A DNA stretch of 64,000 nt, taken from positions 2,842,001 through 2,906,000 of the forward strand of contig NC_010125.1 in assembly GCF_000067045.1 (NCBI RefSeq), read 5' to 3'. Position numbers and translations under genes: made by a program. This DNA is from Gluconacetobacter diazotrophicus PA1 5. Lineage in GTDB: Bacteria; Pseudomonadota; Alphaproteobacteria; Acetobacterales; Acetobacteraceae. Position 1 is the first letter of the stretch; the number at the start of each line of letters is the position of its first letter. A model generated the notes under the pieces. That model ran no database searches, was not told the origin of the DNA, and saw only the letters and a list, made by a program, of their open reading frames with translations. Of the stretch, positions 1 through 8,582 are shown one piece after another.

Positions 1-1640
1 AAATACCGCGCCTTCCGTGCCCGGATCGGTGGACAGCCCGCCACCATGACGACTTCCTCCCGTGCCGGGATCTGCATGACTTCGCCCACCGTCATCAGAG
101 GCCGCGCACTTTCCTGGCGCGAGACCATGAGATGCCCGAGCCAAGGCGACAGCCGGTGCCCGGCATAGTTCTTCTGCGAGCGGATCTCGGTGGCCACGCC
201 CAGCCCGTCGGATACGCGCTTCGCCGTGCGCTCGTCGTTGGTGGCGAAACTAACCCGGACATGGCAGTTGTCGAGAATACTGTTGTTCTGACCGTAGGCC
301 TTGTCGATCTGGTTTAGGCTTTGGGCAATCAGGAACGCCTTGATCCCGTAGCCCGCCATGAAGGCCAGCGCGCTCTCGAAGAAGTCCAGGCGGCCGAGGG
401 CGGGAAACTCGTCGAGCATCAGCAGCAGGCGACGCCGCCCCTCCCGACCGGACAGATCCTCCGTCAGCCGCCGCCCGATCTGGTTGAGAATCAGGCGGAT
501 TAGCGGCTTGGTGCGGCTGATATCCGACGGCGGGATGACGAAATACAGGGAGACGGGCTGGTCGCCCTCCAGCAGGTCGCCGATGCGCCATTCGCAGCGA
601 CTGGTCACCGTCGCCACCACCGGATCACGGTAGAGGCCAAGAAACGACATGGCGGTGGACAGAACGCCGGAGCGCTCGTTATCCGACTTGTTCAGCAGTT
701 CCCGTGCGGCCGAGGCCACAACGGGATGCGGCCCCTTCCCGTCCAGATGGTTCGTGCGCATCATGGCGGACAGGGTTGCCTCGATCGACCGCTTCGGGTC
801 AGAGAGGAATTTCGCCACCCCGGCGAGCGTCTTGTCGTCCTCGGCATAGAGCACATGCAGGATCGCCCCGACCAGCAGGGCATGGGAGGTTTTCTCCCAA
901 TGGTTGCGGCGCTCCAGCGAACCCTCGGGATCGACCAGAATGTCGGCGATGTTCTGCACGTCACGAACCTCCGACGCTCCGCGCCGCACCTCCAGCAGTG
1001 GGTTGTAGGCCGAGGACGCCGGATTGGTGGGATCGAACAGCAGCACCCGCCCGAAGCGATTCCGGAAACCGGCCGTGATCTGCCAGTTCTCGCCCTTGAT
1101 GTCATGGATGATGGCCGAACCCGGCCAGGTCAGGAGTGTGGGGATCACCATGCCTACCCCTTTGCCCGTGCGCGTCGGTGCGAAAGTCAGGACATGCTCG
1201 GGGCCATCATGCCGGAGATAGGCCCGGCGGTATCGGCCCAGCACCACGCCGTCCTCGCCCAGCAGTCCGGCCGCGCGGATTTCCGCGTCCTCGGCCCAGC
1301 GGGCGGAGCAATAGGTCGCGGCGCGCTTCGCCTCACGGGCGCGATGGACGGACAGCGCCACGGCTGCGGCAAAGGCCAGCACACCGCCCGAGCCCGCAAT
1401 CCACGCGCCGCGCGCGAAGACCGCCGGGGCGTAGGCGTCGAGCTCGTACCACCACCAGAAGAACAGTGGCGGGGCATAGACCGGCCAGCGATGCAGGACC
1501 GTGAACCACGGTCGGCCGAGTTCCGGCTGGAACGCCAGTTCCCAGGCCGTCCATTGTGTCGCCGTCCACCAGGACAGCACGATCATGGACAGGACCACGA
1601 GCGCCTGCCCCCACTGGATACGTGTTCCCGGCTGGTCCAT
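1..1640 (-). CDS. traG: TraG/VirD4-type conjugal coupling protein, 3' end outside window
   Basis: Type IV coupling protein, an inner-membrane ATPase that brings the relaxase-DNA complex to the mating channel. The reading frame is open from the ATG at 1640 to base 1, giving about 546 residues without the C-terminus. The N-terminus has two hydrophobic segments (about residues 14-27 and 80-98). A Walker A motif (PTRTGKGVG, about residues 155-163) follows, and a Walker B region (LLLMLDEFPALGRL) lies in the last third. The visible end (EEVVMVAGCPPIRARKARYF) is typical of TraG near its C-terminus. The relaxase gene lies upstream on the same strand, separated by a toxin-antitoxin cassette on the other strand. 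Family assignment is firm; only the 3' end is missing. Confidence 0.93.
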   Translation of the reverse strand, partial: MDQPGTRIQWGQALVVLSMIVLSWWTATQWTAWELAFQPELGRPWFTVLHRWPVYAPPLFFWWWYELDAYAPAVFARGAWIAGSGGVLAFAAAVALSVHRAREAKRAATYCSARWAEDAEIRAAGLLGEDGVVLGRYRRAYLRHDGPEHVLTFAPTRTGKGVGMVIPTLLTWPGSAIIHDIKGENWQITAGFRNRFGRVLLFDPTNPASSAYNPLLEVRRGASEVRDVQNIADILVDPEGSLERRNHWEKTSHALLVGAILHVLYAEDDKTLAGVAKFLSDPKRSIEATLSAMMRTNHLDGKGPHPVVASAARELLNKSDNERSGVLSTAMSFLGLYRDPVVATVTSRCEWRIGDLLEGDQPVSLYFVIPPSDISRTKPLIRLILNQIGRRLTEDLSGREGRRRLLLMLDEFPALGRLDFFESALAFMAGYGIKAFLIAQSLNQIDKAYGQNNSILDNCHVRVSFATNDERTAKRVSDGLGVATEIRSQKNYAGHRLSPWLGHLMVSRQESARPLMTVGEVMQIPAREEVVMVAGCPPIRARKARY

Positions 1641-1813
1641 CGATCCCTCCCTTTGTCATGGGAGACAGCGAAGAACCGGCGCTTTCCAGGGCGCAAGCAT
1701 GATCCGTTGGTCGTCGTACCGAAGCGGGCTGGAGCGAAGAAATACTTGCGCGTTGCGGGCTACAGTCAAACCCGCCCATCATGCGCGGGATATCTCTCGG
1801 AAGGAGTCGAGCC

Positions 1814-1963
1814 ATGACTGGACCGCAGAACCCGCCTCGGTCTGACGACGCCGTTGATCAACTAGGCACGGAAGAACAGAGGAAGCTCGACCATGTGATT
1901 GATGCCGTGAACGCATGGCACACACGACACGGCTTCCTGAGCGATGAATTCCCGACGCTTTGA
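1814..1963 (+). CDS. Small CcdA-like antitoxin ORF (49 aa)
   Basis: Short ORF beginning at ATG 1814, seven bases after a good ribosome-binding site (AAGGAG, 1801-1806). The product ends in AVNAWHTRHGFLSDEFPTL, which resembles the C-terminal toxin-binding tail of CcdA antitoxins (pattern N-x-W/Y...HG-hydrophobic-x-D-E). The N-terminus is too short for a full CcdA DNA-binding domain, and no CcdB-like toxin follows, so it may be an orphan or truncated antitoxin. The next gene downstream is the antitoxin of a PIN-domain pair. The call rests on one motif and is tentative. Confidence 0.5.
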   Translation: MTGPQNPPRSDDAVDQLGTEEQRKLDHVIDAVNAWHTRHGFLSDEFPTL

Positions 1964-1993
1964 GCCGGGCGATCTCCACTTGAATCGTGCATA

Positions 1994-2024
1994 TGTCGGA
2001 CATTTATGATAGAAACGTCCGACA
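1994..2024. promoter_or_regulatory. Inverted repeat, candidate antitoxin operator
   Basis: Perfect 8-bp arms TGTCGGAC (1994-2001) and GTCCGACA (2017-2024), separated by 15 bp, lie just upstream of the ATG at 2039. Antitoxin genes commonly carry such palindromes for autorepression. The role is inferred from position. Confidence 0.55.
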
Positions 2025-2038
2025 CAAGGGAGACTCCG

Positions 2039-2461
2039 ATGGCACATACGAGCCGACAGCAAGGTGGTACCAAATCCGGTGTGACTGCACCGACCAGCAT
2101 CGGTCCTGCTGCCCGCCCGGCGCGCCGGCATGGGAAAACCAGCCAGTCGACCGTGGAAAGCGACATGATACGGGTGTTCAAAAGCAAGGCGTTCGCGAGC
2201 CTGATGGCGCGCGATCCGTCGGTTGCACGCGCGGTTGTCTTCCTGACGCACCAGGGTGTCGTCACCGGCGTCCGCTCGAAGAAGATTTCCACGCGTGTCG
2301 ATCCCGGCGTGATGGATGCAGCCCGGAAGCGGTTCGGACTGACCAACGATGCCGACGTCATCAACGCCAGCCTGGCGATGGCGGCAGCGCCAGATCGGTT
2401 CAAAACATGGCTCATGGAGAGCCAGGACACGGTCACGGACGATTTTGAACTCGCGGTATAA
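2039..2461 (+). CDS. Putative antitoxin partner of the PIN-domain toxin (140 aa)
   Basis: Gene of unknown family located directly upstream of a PIN-domain gene (9-nt gap). The N-terminal 40 residues are polar and probably flexible. The rest (about residues 45-140) is helical and basic, with a segment (KKISTRVDPGVMDAARKRFGLTNDADVINASL) that looks like a ribbon-helix-helix DNA-binding domain: a short basic strand followed by two helices. ATG 2039 is preferred over the in-frame ATG at 2006 because a GGGAGA ribosome-binding site precedes it and the TGTCGGAC inverted repeat would otherwise sit inside the gene. Order, spacing and operator fit a VapB-like antitoxin, but no named family is recognised. 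Confidence 0.6.
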   Translation: MAHTSRQQGGTKSGVTAPTSIGPAARPARRHGKTSQSTVESDMIRVFKSKAFASLMARDPSVARAVVFLTHQGVVTGVRSKKISTRVDPGVMDAARKRFGLTNDADVINASLAMAAAPDRFKTWLMESQDTVTDDFELAV

Positions 2462-2470
2462 GCATTCATC

Positions 2471-3097
2471 GTGAAGACACCAGCAGGATCGCGCGGCAAC
2501 GAAACCGCCGCCGACATTGCACGACAGCATGACCCCGACGCCTATGCACGGGCGATGGCACGCCGACCCGACGCAGAGCTTCCGTTCGACATCACGGCCC
2601 AGCCGCCGGATCTGCCGGTCATGCTCGACACGAATTTCTATCTGCGACGCCTTCAGGGAAAGCTCGCGCCGGATCTGGCTGCCTTCGTGGCCAGCCGGAG
2701 GATTCTGCATAGCGGCGTCGCATGTAGCGAGCTTGCCATCAGCGCAGGCATCCTCGATCCGACTCATCCCGCCACGCCGCACAACCGCAAAGTCGTGCTG
2801 GATATGCTCGACACAATCGACCGAACGGATATCGTGGCCCCCAGCGCGGAAACCTGGGCCGAAGCGGGCATGATCGCCGGTATTCTGGCTCGGACGCAGC
2901 ATCTCGCAAAGCCCAAGAGCACGCTGACGTCAGCGGAAGCGTGCTGCCAGGAGGGCCTGCGCCGGAAGCTGATTAATGACACCCTGCTCTTCCTCAGCGC
3001 CCGCGAGCAAAATGCCATCCTGGTGTCGATGAACCGTCGCGATATGGATCTTCTTCTCCGTTTTCGGCCGGACACCAGCGTTCTGCTATTCCGCTGA
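2471..3097 (+). CDS. PIN-domain ribonuclease toxin, VapC-like (208 aa)
   Basis: PIN domain with the expected acidic residues: D53 in VMLDTNFYL, E87 in the ACSELAI segment, D170 in LINDTLLFLSA and D191/D193 in NRRDMDLL. PIN toxins are Mg-dependent endoribonucleases that cleave tRNA or rRNA and are held inactive by the antitoxin encoded upstream. At 208 residues it is longer than classical VapC (about 130), with an extra N-terminal stretch of about 45 residues and an insertion before D170. Its stop codon overlaps the upstream start of the next ORF (TGATG at 3095-3099). The PIN assignment is good; the toxin role is inferred from gene context. Confidence 0.75.
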   Translation: MKTPAGSRGNETAADIARQHDPDAYARAMARRPDAELPFDITAQPPDLPVMLDTNFYLRRLQGKLAPDLAAFVASRRILHSGVACSELAISAGILDPTHPATPHNRKVVLDMLDTIDRTDIVAPSAETWAEAGMIAGILARTQHLAKPKSTLTSAEACCQEGLRRKLINDTLLFLSAREQNAILVSMNRRDMDLLLRFRPDTSVLLFR

Positions 3098-3144
3098 TGG
3101 CGGCACGGGAACCTGAGCGAACAAAAATTGAAGTGAGAGCAGAC

Positions 3145-3555
3145 ATGATTTCTCGTCACATTTCGATTTTCTTCTACGGCCTGTTCATGGATGCGGATGT
3201 TCTTCGGACGAAAGGCTTTGAACCCGCGAACCCTCGACCGGCTGAGGTCGCGGGAATGGCGCTTCGTATTGGAAAGCGCGCTACTCTTGTCCCTGATATG
3301 TCAAGTTCGGTGCATGGGATCGTCATGGACCTGACCCACAACGATATCGACCGTCTTTACGCCGACGAAAGCGTCGCCTCATACCGGGCAGAAGCTGTCT
3401 TGGCCCGCCTCTCCGATAGCACAAGCATCGCAGCCCTTTGTTTCAATCTGCCGATACCTCCGGAAAGAGGCGTCACCAACGATGAGTATCGCGAAAAACT
3501 CCGCGAAGTTGGCCGCAAAGTCGGTCTTCCGACCGGATACGTCGACAGCGTGTGA
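3145..3555 (+). CDS. Gamma-glutamylcyclotransferase/AIG2-like protein
   Basis: The N-terminus (SRHISIFFYGLFMDADVL) matches the FYG(T/S)L(M) opening of the GGCT/AIG2-like fold. The later segment SSVHGIVMDLTHNDIDRLYADE corresponds to the usual GxV(Y/W)-(D/E)L-(T/S)...LD..E region of the family. These small cytosolic enzymes act on gamma-glutamyl amines or peptides. The substrate cannot be predicted here. An upstream in-frame start at 3097 overlaps the PIN gene stop. ATG 3145 is preferred because the fold begins directly after it and a weak AGTGAGAG site precedes it. Co-directional with the toxin-antitoxin genes and possibly co-transcribed. Confidence 0.6.
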   Translation: MISRHISIFFYGLFMDADVLRTKGFEPANPRPAEVAGMALRIGKRATLVPDMSSSVHGIVMDLTHNDIDRLYADESVASYRAEAVLARLSDSTSIAALCFNLPIPPERGVTNDEYREKLREVGRKVGLPTGYVDSV

Positions 3556-3592
3556 GAGCAATGCGACGGATCAGCACGACACCCGAAGGTAA

Positions 3593-5332
3593 TTACAACC
3601 CTAATCCCCGCTTGCGGGCAAATGACCAGTCGATCCCGCCATCGCCGCGCATGATACCCGACACCTCCCGCCTTCGCTGTTTTTCCAGCGAAGGCGACCA
3701 TGGCACCAACTCGAAGCCCAGCCCGTCATCGATCATCGCGAACCGGCCCGACGCCAGGTTGAAACGCTGACGATAGGTGCCGGTAACGGGATCACCCTCC
3801 CCGCTCCGCCGGAACGGTATCCCCGACTTCCCGGCGAGGCTCCGGCCCAGCCCGTCCAGCTCCCGCTGGCGCAGCGTGACGATCAGGTTCCGGGCGTAGC
3901 GGATGCTCCCGCCGTCACGGCTGGCCAGCCCCTGCTCCACCAGATGATCCGTGCGTTTCTCCATCGCCTCTTTGACATCGGCGCCGAACCCGGTGGACGC
4001 CAGGGCAAGAGGCTCCCGTGCGATGGCCTGCCGGTCGAGCCAGGTGGCACCCTCCGCCGTCACCTGCCGCTCCAGCGTGACGTCCGAACGCACGGCCAGC
4101 GCGACACGGTCACGTCCCCGGTTGTCGGTGAAACGCCGCAATTCCACGATGGAACCGACCGATCCATCGCCAGCCGCTTCGAGGTTCGGCAGGCGGACAT
4201 GGTGCGTGCGTCCGTCAATCCCGTCGATCACCGCATAGGCCGTGCCACGCAGCTCATCGTCGAGACCACGATCGACCAGCCGGCCGATGACGGGATCGGT
4301 GGTATCCTCGGCGGCCATTACCCAGGAGGACGCGGCACGGTCGATCTTCTGCTCCGCCAGGCCCTGGTGGATACGCTTGATGATGTCATTGCGCTCGCTG
4401 ATCTCCCGCAGGGTCGCTTCCGCGCTCTCGTCCATCCGCCAGCGATCCGGCCCAATCTGGTGCGCCAGCCCCATGGTTTCCAGACGGCGCAGGCGACCCA
4501 GCTTCACGGTGGCGAAGGCGTCCGGCGTTGCGCCCGGCGCGCGCCCGAGATCGATGACACCATCCTGCCCCGCGTCCTTCTGAAGCTGGCGGTCAAGCTG
4601 GGTCCAGCGGTCGGCATTCACCTGCCGCTCGACCGCCTGGTGGATATCGTGATCCGTGCGCGGCCCGAGTTCCAGTGTCACCAGATCCTGGGCACGGGCA
4701 CGCATGCCCTCGCGGATATAATCGCGCGCGATCACCAGGTCGGTGCCATCTTCCGCGACGCCCCGGACGATGACGTGTAGATGGGGATGCGCGGTGTTCC
4801 AGTGATCGACGGCGACCCAGTCGAGTTTCGTGCCGAGATCAGATTCCATCTGCCCCATCAGATCCCGCGCGAAGGCGCGCAGGTCCGACATCTCCGGCGC
4901 ATCCTCGGGCGAGACGATGAAGCGGAAATGATGGCGGTCCCCATCGCATCGTTCGGCGAAGTCCGAGGCCCGGATGTCGTCGCTGTCCCTGCCGAACAGC
5001 CGCGCATCCTCCCCGTCCCGCGTCACGCCCTCCCGACGGAGATAGCGCAGGTGTGCTGCCAATGGTGTGGCGCGCGGGGCATGGCGCACGACACGGGCCT
5101 TGATCACGACGCCCCGTGAACGGCTGGTGAGCAGGCGATTGGCCGCATGGGCGGCGGCCCGGCCCCGTCCGAAACTGGAGCGACGCCCGGCACTGATTTT
5201 CCCCGCGCGGGACACCCTGCCACCGGCCCGCTGCACCGACGCCAGCACCTGCGTCACGAATGGCCGCGCCTGCCAGGCGCGGGTGGAGCGGATGCGCCCT
5301 GGCCGAACCCGGAATTCCTCGCTCCTGTTCAT
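3593..5332 (-). CDS. Relaxase/mobilisation nuclease, DUF3363 (VirD2-like) family (579 aa)
   Basis: DNA relaxase that should nick at oriT and pilot the strand to the TraG coupling protein. The metal-binding HxH motif lies in WNTAHPHLHVIVRG (about residues 179-190), preceded by DGDRHHFRFIVSPEDA (about residues 131-145). The long C-terminal half (DLGRAPGA, LRRLETMGLA, MDDGLGFELVPW) matches the DUF3363 arrangement seen with TraG in alphaproteobacterial plasmids. The frame is open to 5410, but ATG 5332 (MNRSEEFRVRPGR) is the natural start. It is followed on its strand by oppositely oriented toxin-antitoxin genes and then traG. A 10-bp inverted repeat just upstream may be part of oriT. Confidence 0.9.
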   Translation of the reverse strand: MNRSEEFRVRPGRIRSTRAWQARPFVTQVLASVQRAGGRVSRAGKISAGRRSSFGRGRAAAHAANRLLTSRSRGVVIKARVVRHAPRATPLAAHLRYLRREGVTRDGEDARLFGRDSDDIRASDFAERCDGDRHHFRFIVSPEDAPEMSDLRAFARDLMGQMESDLGTKLDWVAVDHWNTAHPHLHVIVRGVAEDGTDLVIARDYIREGMRARAQDLVTLELGPRTDHDIHQAVERQVNADRWTQLDRQLQKDAGQDGVIDLGRAPGATPDAFATVKLGRLRRLETMGLAHQIGPDRWRMDESAEATLREISERNDIIKRIHQGLAEQKIDRAASSWVMAAEDTTDPVIGRLVDRGLDDELRGTAYAVIDGIDGRTHHVRLPNLEAAGDGSVGSIVELRRFTDNRGRDRVALAVRSDVTLERQVTAEGATWLDRQAIAREPLALASTGFGADVKEAMEKRTDHLVEQGLASRDGGSIRYARNLIVTLRQRELDGLGRSLAGKSGIPFRRSGEGDPVTGTYRQRFNLASGRFAMIDDGLGFELVPWSPSLEKQRRREVSGIMRGDGGIDWSFARKRGLGL

Positions 5333-5390
5333 GAAAAATGTCCTGCACCGCGCGAAAGAACGCGCCGGATCAAAGAGATGACACCTTGCC

Positions 5391-5419
5391 GCGAGGTGCG
5401 GGAAATCCACGCACCTCGC
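5391..5419. other. Candidate oriT inverted repeat
   Basis: Perfect inverted repeat GCGAGGTGCG (5391-5400) and CGCACCTCGC (5410-5419) with a 9-nt loop, about 60 bp upstream of the relaxase start. Relaxase genes of this kind often lie next to their own oriT, and a hairpin beside the nick site is the usual landmark. No nick site was identified, so the call is positional. Confidence 0.4.
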
Positions 5420-5894
5420 AACAAGACCTCAAAAAACCCGGAAAACAGCCACCCCAACCGAGCCGCGATGTGCGGCCTTTTATCCAGCCCTCTTAATCGG
5501 GCGGGTTTTTTGGTCAAGTTTTTCATTCTTCGTTTTCCTTTAGCTTCCTTTCACGATCACAGTTCTGCTCCTGGACTGGCATCTCGGCCCTGACTGAGGG
5601 TTCGTGGCACGCCGTGCACTCTTCCGCGCTCAGCGACGACTGATATGCCGCCCCATCCGTGGATGGGCGGCCGGCCTTTCGTCGTGGCGCATTTTGCCAT
5701 CGGATTCACGGGGCAGCATCACAGGCACTCGAGCGGAGTCCCACGAGGCGTTCACCTGCGCGTGCTCCAGGCAAGATATCGTGCTTCCCGTCGTCCTCGA
5801 CTGCACCCTTCCCCATCCGCCTTGGCGGATCTCCCTGTTCAGAACGCCGCGGTCATCCCGACACGCGGCGGAACATTCCTTTGCAGCTGGACAC
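5420..5894. other. Intergenic region, no gene seen
   Basis: No ORF with recognisable coding character. It contains a bulged hairpin (GCCGCCCCATCC/GGATGGGCGGC) around 5646-5671. It lies between the relaxase upstream region and the IS110 remnant, and may include the rest of oriT. Confidence 0.4.
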
Positions 5895-6200
5895 TCACGC
5901 GAGCGCCCGCGGCAATTTGCGGTTCTTGCAAGCGATATGACGGGCCCGCTCTTCGGGATCGACGGCCGGACCGCCGTCATAGACCGTTCCGTCGAGCCAC
6001 ATGGCATGCATGATCACGGCCATCTTGCGCGCCACGGCGACCGCCGCCTTGCGATGGCAGGACCGTTTCGCCAGTTCCAGGCCCCAGGTCCGCAGCTTGT
6101 CGCGCCCCTTGAAACGCGTCAGCAGGACCGACGCCGATTCATAGAGGGACCGCCGCACCTCCGGATCGCCGGCCTTGGAATATGGGGTCCCCGGATTCCG
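5895..6200 (-). pseudogene. IS110-family transposase, C-terminal fragment
   Basis: The minus-strand frame encodes only the C-terminal domain of an IS110/IS116/IS902 transposase: YSKAGDPEVRRSLYE, LLTRFKGRDKLRTWGLELAKR and ARKMAVIMHAMWLDGT are the conserved stretches, and a natural stop follows at 5895. The N-terminal DEDD nuclease domain is absent because IS630 sequence begins at about 6200. The missing N-terminal half of a matching element lies at 37250-37567 on the same strand, so both are probably pieces of one disrupted IS110. Non-functional. Confidence 0.85.
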
Positions 6201-7205
6201 GAAAATTTGATTTAACATGCTGTCTGGATTGGAGGCCAGCATGGATGGCGCGTCCTTATTCGATGGATCTTCGCGACCGGGTTGTGGCAGCCGTGGAGAC
6301 AGACGGCCTCTCCTGCCACGAGGCCGCGAAGCGCTACGGTGTAGCACCCAGCACCGCGATCCGGTGGATGCAGAGCTTTCGGCGGACCGGCAGCGTTTCC
6401 CCTGGCCAGATGGGCGGCCACAAGCCGAAACGGCTGACGGGTGCGCATCGGGAATGGCTGATCGAGCGTTGCAAGGCGGGGGGCTTTACCCTGCGGGGCT
6501 TGGTCGCAGAACTTGCCGGGCGCGGGCTCAGGGTCGATTATCGCTCTGTGTGGGTCTTCGTCCACGACGAGGGGCTCAGCTTCAAAAAAAACACTCGTCG
6601 CAGCCGAACAGGACGTCCCTGATGTCGCCCGACACCGGGCGCGATGGCAAAAATACCAACACCTCATAGATCCCGCCCGCCTGGTGTTCATCGATGAAAC
6701 CTGGACCAAAACCAATATGGCGCCGCTACGCGGCTGGGCGCCGCGTGGCGAACGGCTCCGGGCCAAAGTGCCTTGGGGTCATTGGAACACCATGACCTTT
6801 ATTGCCGCCCTGCGGGTCGATCGGATCGATGCGCCGTGGCTGCTCGATGGTCCGATCAACGGCGAAAGCTTCCGCATCTACGTCGAGAATGAACTCGTGC
6901 CGACGCTCAGGCCTGGTGACATCGTGATCGCTGACAACCTCGGCAGCCACAAAAACAAGGCAGCACGCGCAGCCATCCGACAGGTCGGCGCGCGCCTGAT
7001 CCTCCTGCCAAAATACTCCCCAGACCTGAATCCCATTGAACAGGTCTTTGCCAAGCTCAAGCACCTGCTCCGCAAGGCCGCGGCTCGAAGCCGCGACGCA
7101 GTCAGTTCAACCATCGGCGAACTCCTGCGCAGCTACGCTCCCAGCGAATGCGCCAATTATTTCATAAACTCAGGATATGGACCAACCTAAAATCATCACG
7201 CTCTA
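6200..7205 (+). mobile_element. IS630-family insertion sequence
   Basis: About 1 kb element carrying a two-frame IS630 transposase. The right end (…AATCATCACGCTC) abuts a TA at 7204-7205 inside the left terminal repeat of IS481 copy 1, as expected for IS630, which targets TA. The left boundary lies near 6200 within IS110 debris. I could not find a convincing left terminal repeat, so that end may be truncated. Confidence 0.75.
6245..7190 (+). CDS. IS630 transposase encoded in two frames joined at an A8 run
   Basis: DDE transposase of the IS630/Tc1-mariner superfamily. The first frame (6245-6622) carries the helix-turn-helix domain (MARPYSMDLRDRVVAAVE, CHEAAKRYGVAPSTAIRW). The second (ending 7190) carries the DDE domain: D in LVFIDETW, D in IVIADNLGSHK, and E in LNPIEQVFAKLK. 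The frames overlap at eight adenines (6584-6591). Continuous product (FKKTLVAAEQD) needs a +1 shift, or loss of one A. This may be programmed frameshifting, transcriptional slippage, or a simple inactivating insertion. All catalytic residues are present across the two frames. Confidence 0.8.
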
Positions 7206-8417
7206 AATCTGACGGATGGTGTCTGCTGAAGCTCAACCAGGGCTGCGGCGGGGGCGGAGTGGCCGGGCGACGCAGCCCCCGCCGCAGCCATCGGAGGATA
7301 TCCTCATGACCCGTGACCAGAAGATCATCCGCGCCAAAGTTGGCCTGCTGGAACTATCGAAGCAACTGGGCAACGTCTCCCAGGCCTGCAAGATGATGGG
7401 GTATTCGCGCGACAGCTTCTACCGCTTCAAGGAGCTCTACGACAAAGGCGGCGAAATCGCGCTCCAGGAACTCTCCCGCCGCAAACCCTTGCTGAAAAAC
7501 CGCGTCGAGCCGGCGGTTGAGGAAGCAGTGGTCGCGATCGCCATCGAACAACCGGCCTGGGGCCAGGCCCGCGTGGCCAACGAACTGCTCAAGCGCGGCG
7601 TCACCGTCTCTCCTTTCGGGGTGCGCAGCATCTGGCTGCGCCACGACCTCGCTACCATGAAGCTCCGCCTCAAGGCGCTCGAAGCCAAGATGGCCCAGGA
7701 ACGGCTGATCCTCACCGAAAGCCAGCTTGCGGCCCTGGAGAAGGCCAAGGCCGACAAGGAGGCCTGGGGCGAGTTCGAGACCGAATGTCCCGGCTATTGC
7801 GGCGCCCAGGATACCTTCTATGTCGGCACCCTGAAGGGCGTCGGTCGCGTCTACCAGCAGACCTTCGTCGATACCTACAGCAAGGTCGGCTTCGCCAAGC
7901 TCTATGACCGCAAGACCCCGGTTACCGCTGCCGACCTGCTCAACGACCGCGTCATCCCCTTCTTCGAGCTGCACGATCTCCCGCTCCAGCGCGTGCTGAC
8001 CGACCGGGGCACCGAATTCTGCGGCTCTCATGACCGCCATGAATACGAACTCTATCTGGCGGTGGAGAACATCGACCATACCCGCACCAAGGCGCGCAGC
8101 CCGCAGACCAACGGCATCGTCGAGCGCTTCCACAAGACCATGCTCGACGAGTTCTATCGTGTCACTTTTCGCCGCAAGATCTACGACAGCATCCACGAAC
8201 TCCAGGCAGACCTCGACGAATGGATGGATGACTTCAACCGCAATCGCACCCACCAGGGACGATACTGCTTCGGCAAAACCCCGATGCAAACCTTCCTTGA
8301 CGCAGCCCACCACGCCCGCGAAAAAGATATCGGGCGCCACGTCGAACACCACATGAACGCGTAGCATCCACGCCGGCCACTTCAAGCCGTCCGTCAGATT
8401 AAGTGCAAACTTCTACA
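7203..8417 (+). mobile_element. IS481-family insertion sequence, copy 1 (left tip missing)
   Basis: Nearly identical to copy 2 at 59195-60423 (constant offset 52006). Its right terminal repeat ends in …GCAAACTTCTACA at 8417. The leftmost 14 bases of the terminal repeat seen in copy 2 are replaced by the right end of the IS630 element. This copy therefore probably cannot transpose by itself unless the end is supplied in another way. Confidence 0.9.
7306..8364 (+). CDS. IS481-family transposase (352 aa)
   Basis: Integrase-core transposase with an N-terminal helix-turn-helix ([25 protein letters not shown], residues about 14-38) and an rve domain containing the acidic residues around [23 protein letters not shown] and [18 protein letters not shown] 7306 follows a strong GGAGGATATCCTC ribosome-binding site, and the frame is open 30 codons further upstream. 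The coding sequence is intact. It differs from copy 2 at one clear residue (Glu for Gln in the [14 protein letters not shown] segment). The 343-residue ORF on the opposite strand is an antisense shadow. Confidence 0.92.
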   Translation: MTRDQKIIRAKVGLLELSKQLGNVSQACKMMGYSRDSFYRFKELYDKGGEIALQELSRRKPLLKNRVEPAVEEAVVAIAIEQPAWGQARVANELLKRGVTVSPFGVRSIWLRHDLATMKLRLKALEAKMAQERLILTESQLAALEKAKADKEAWGEFETECPGYCGAQDTFYVGTLKGVGRVYQQTFVDTYSKVGFAKLYDRKTPVTAADLLNDRVIPFFELHDLPLQRVLTDRGTEFCGSHDRHEYELYLAVENIDHTRTKARSPQTNGIVERFHKTMLDEFYRVTFRRKIYDSIHELQADLDEWMDDFNRNRTHQGRYCFGKTPMQTFLDAAHHAREKDIGRHVEHHMNA

Positions 8418-8582
8418 TCTATCATCGTAATGCCGGTTATCGCCGTCTTCCCTGTCATACATCCTTCCGGTCTCGTTTCCCCGAAGTGGAGAGTTCGCAA
8501 TCACTATGAAATGGCCAAATTGGCGATTACACGGCCGCACGAAAATACCATTTTACTGGAGACAATGGTCACATCGCGTATT

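Noticed and set aside
7354-8385. 343-codon ORF antisense to both IS481 transposases (also 59360-60391)
   Set aside because: Antisense shadow duplicated together with the IS; no independent support.
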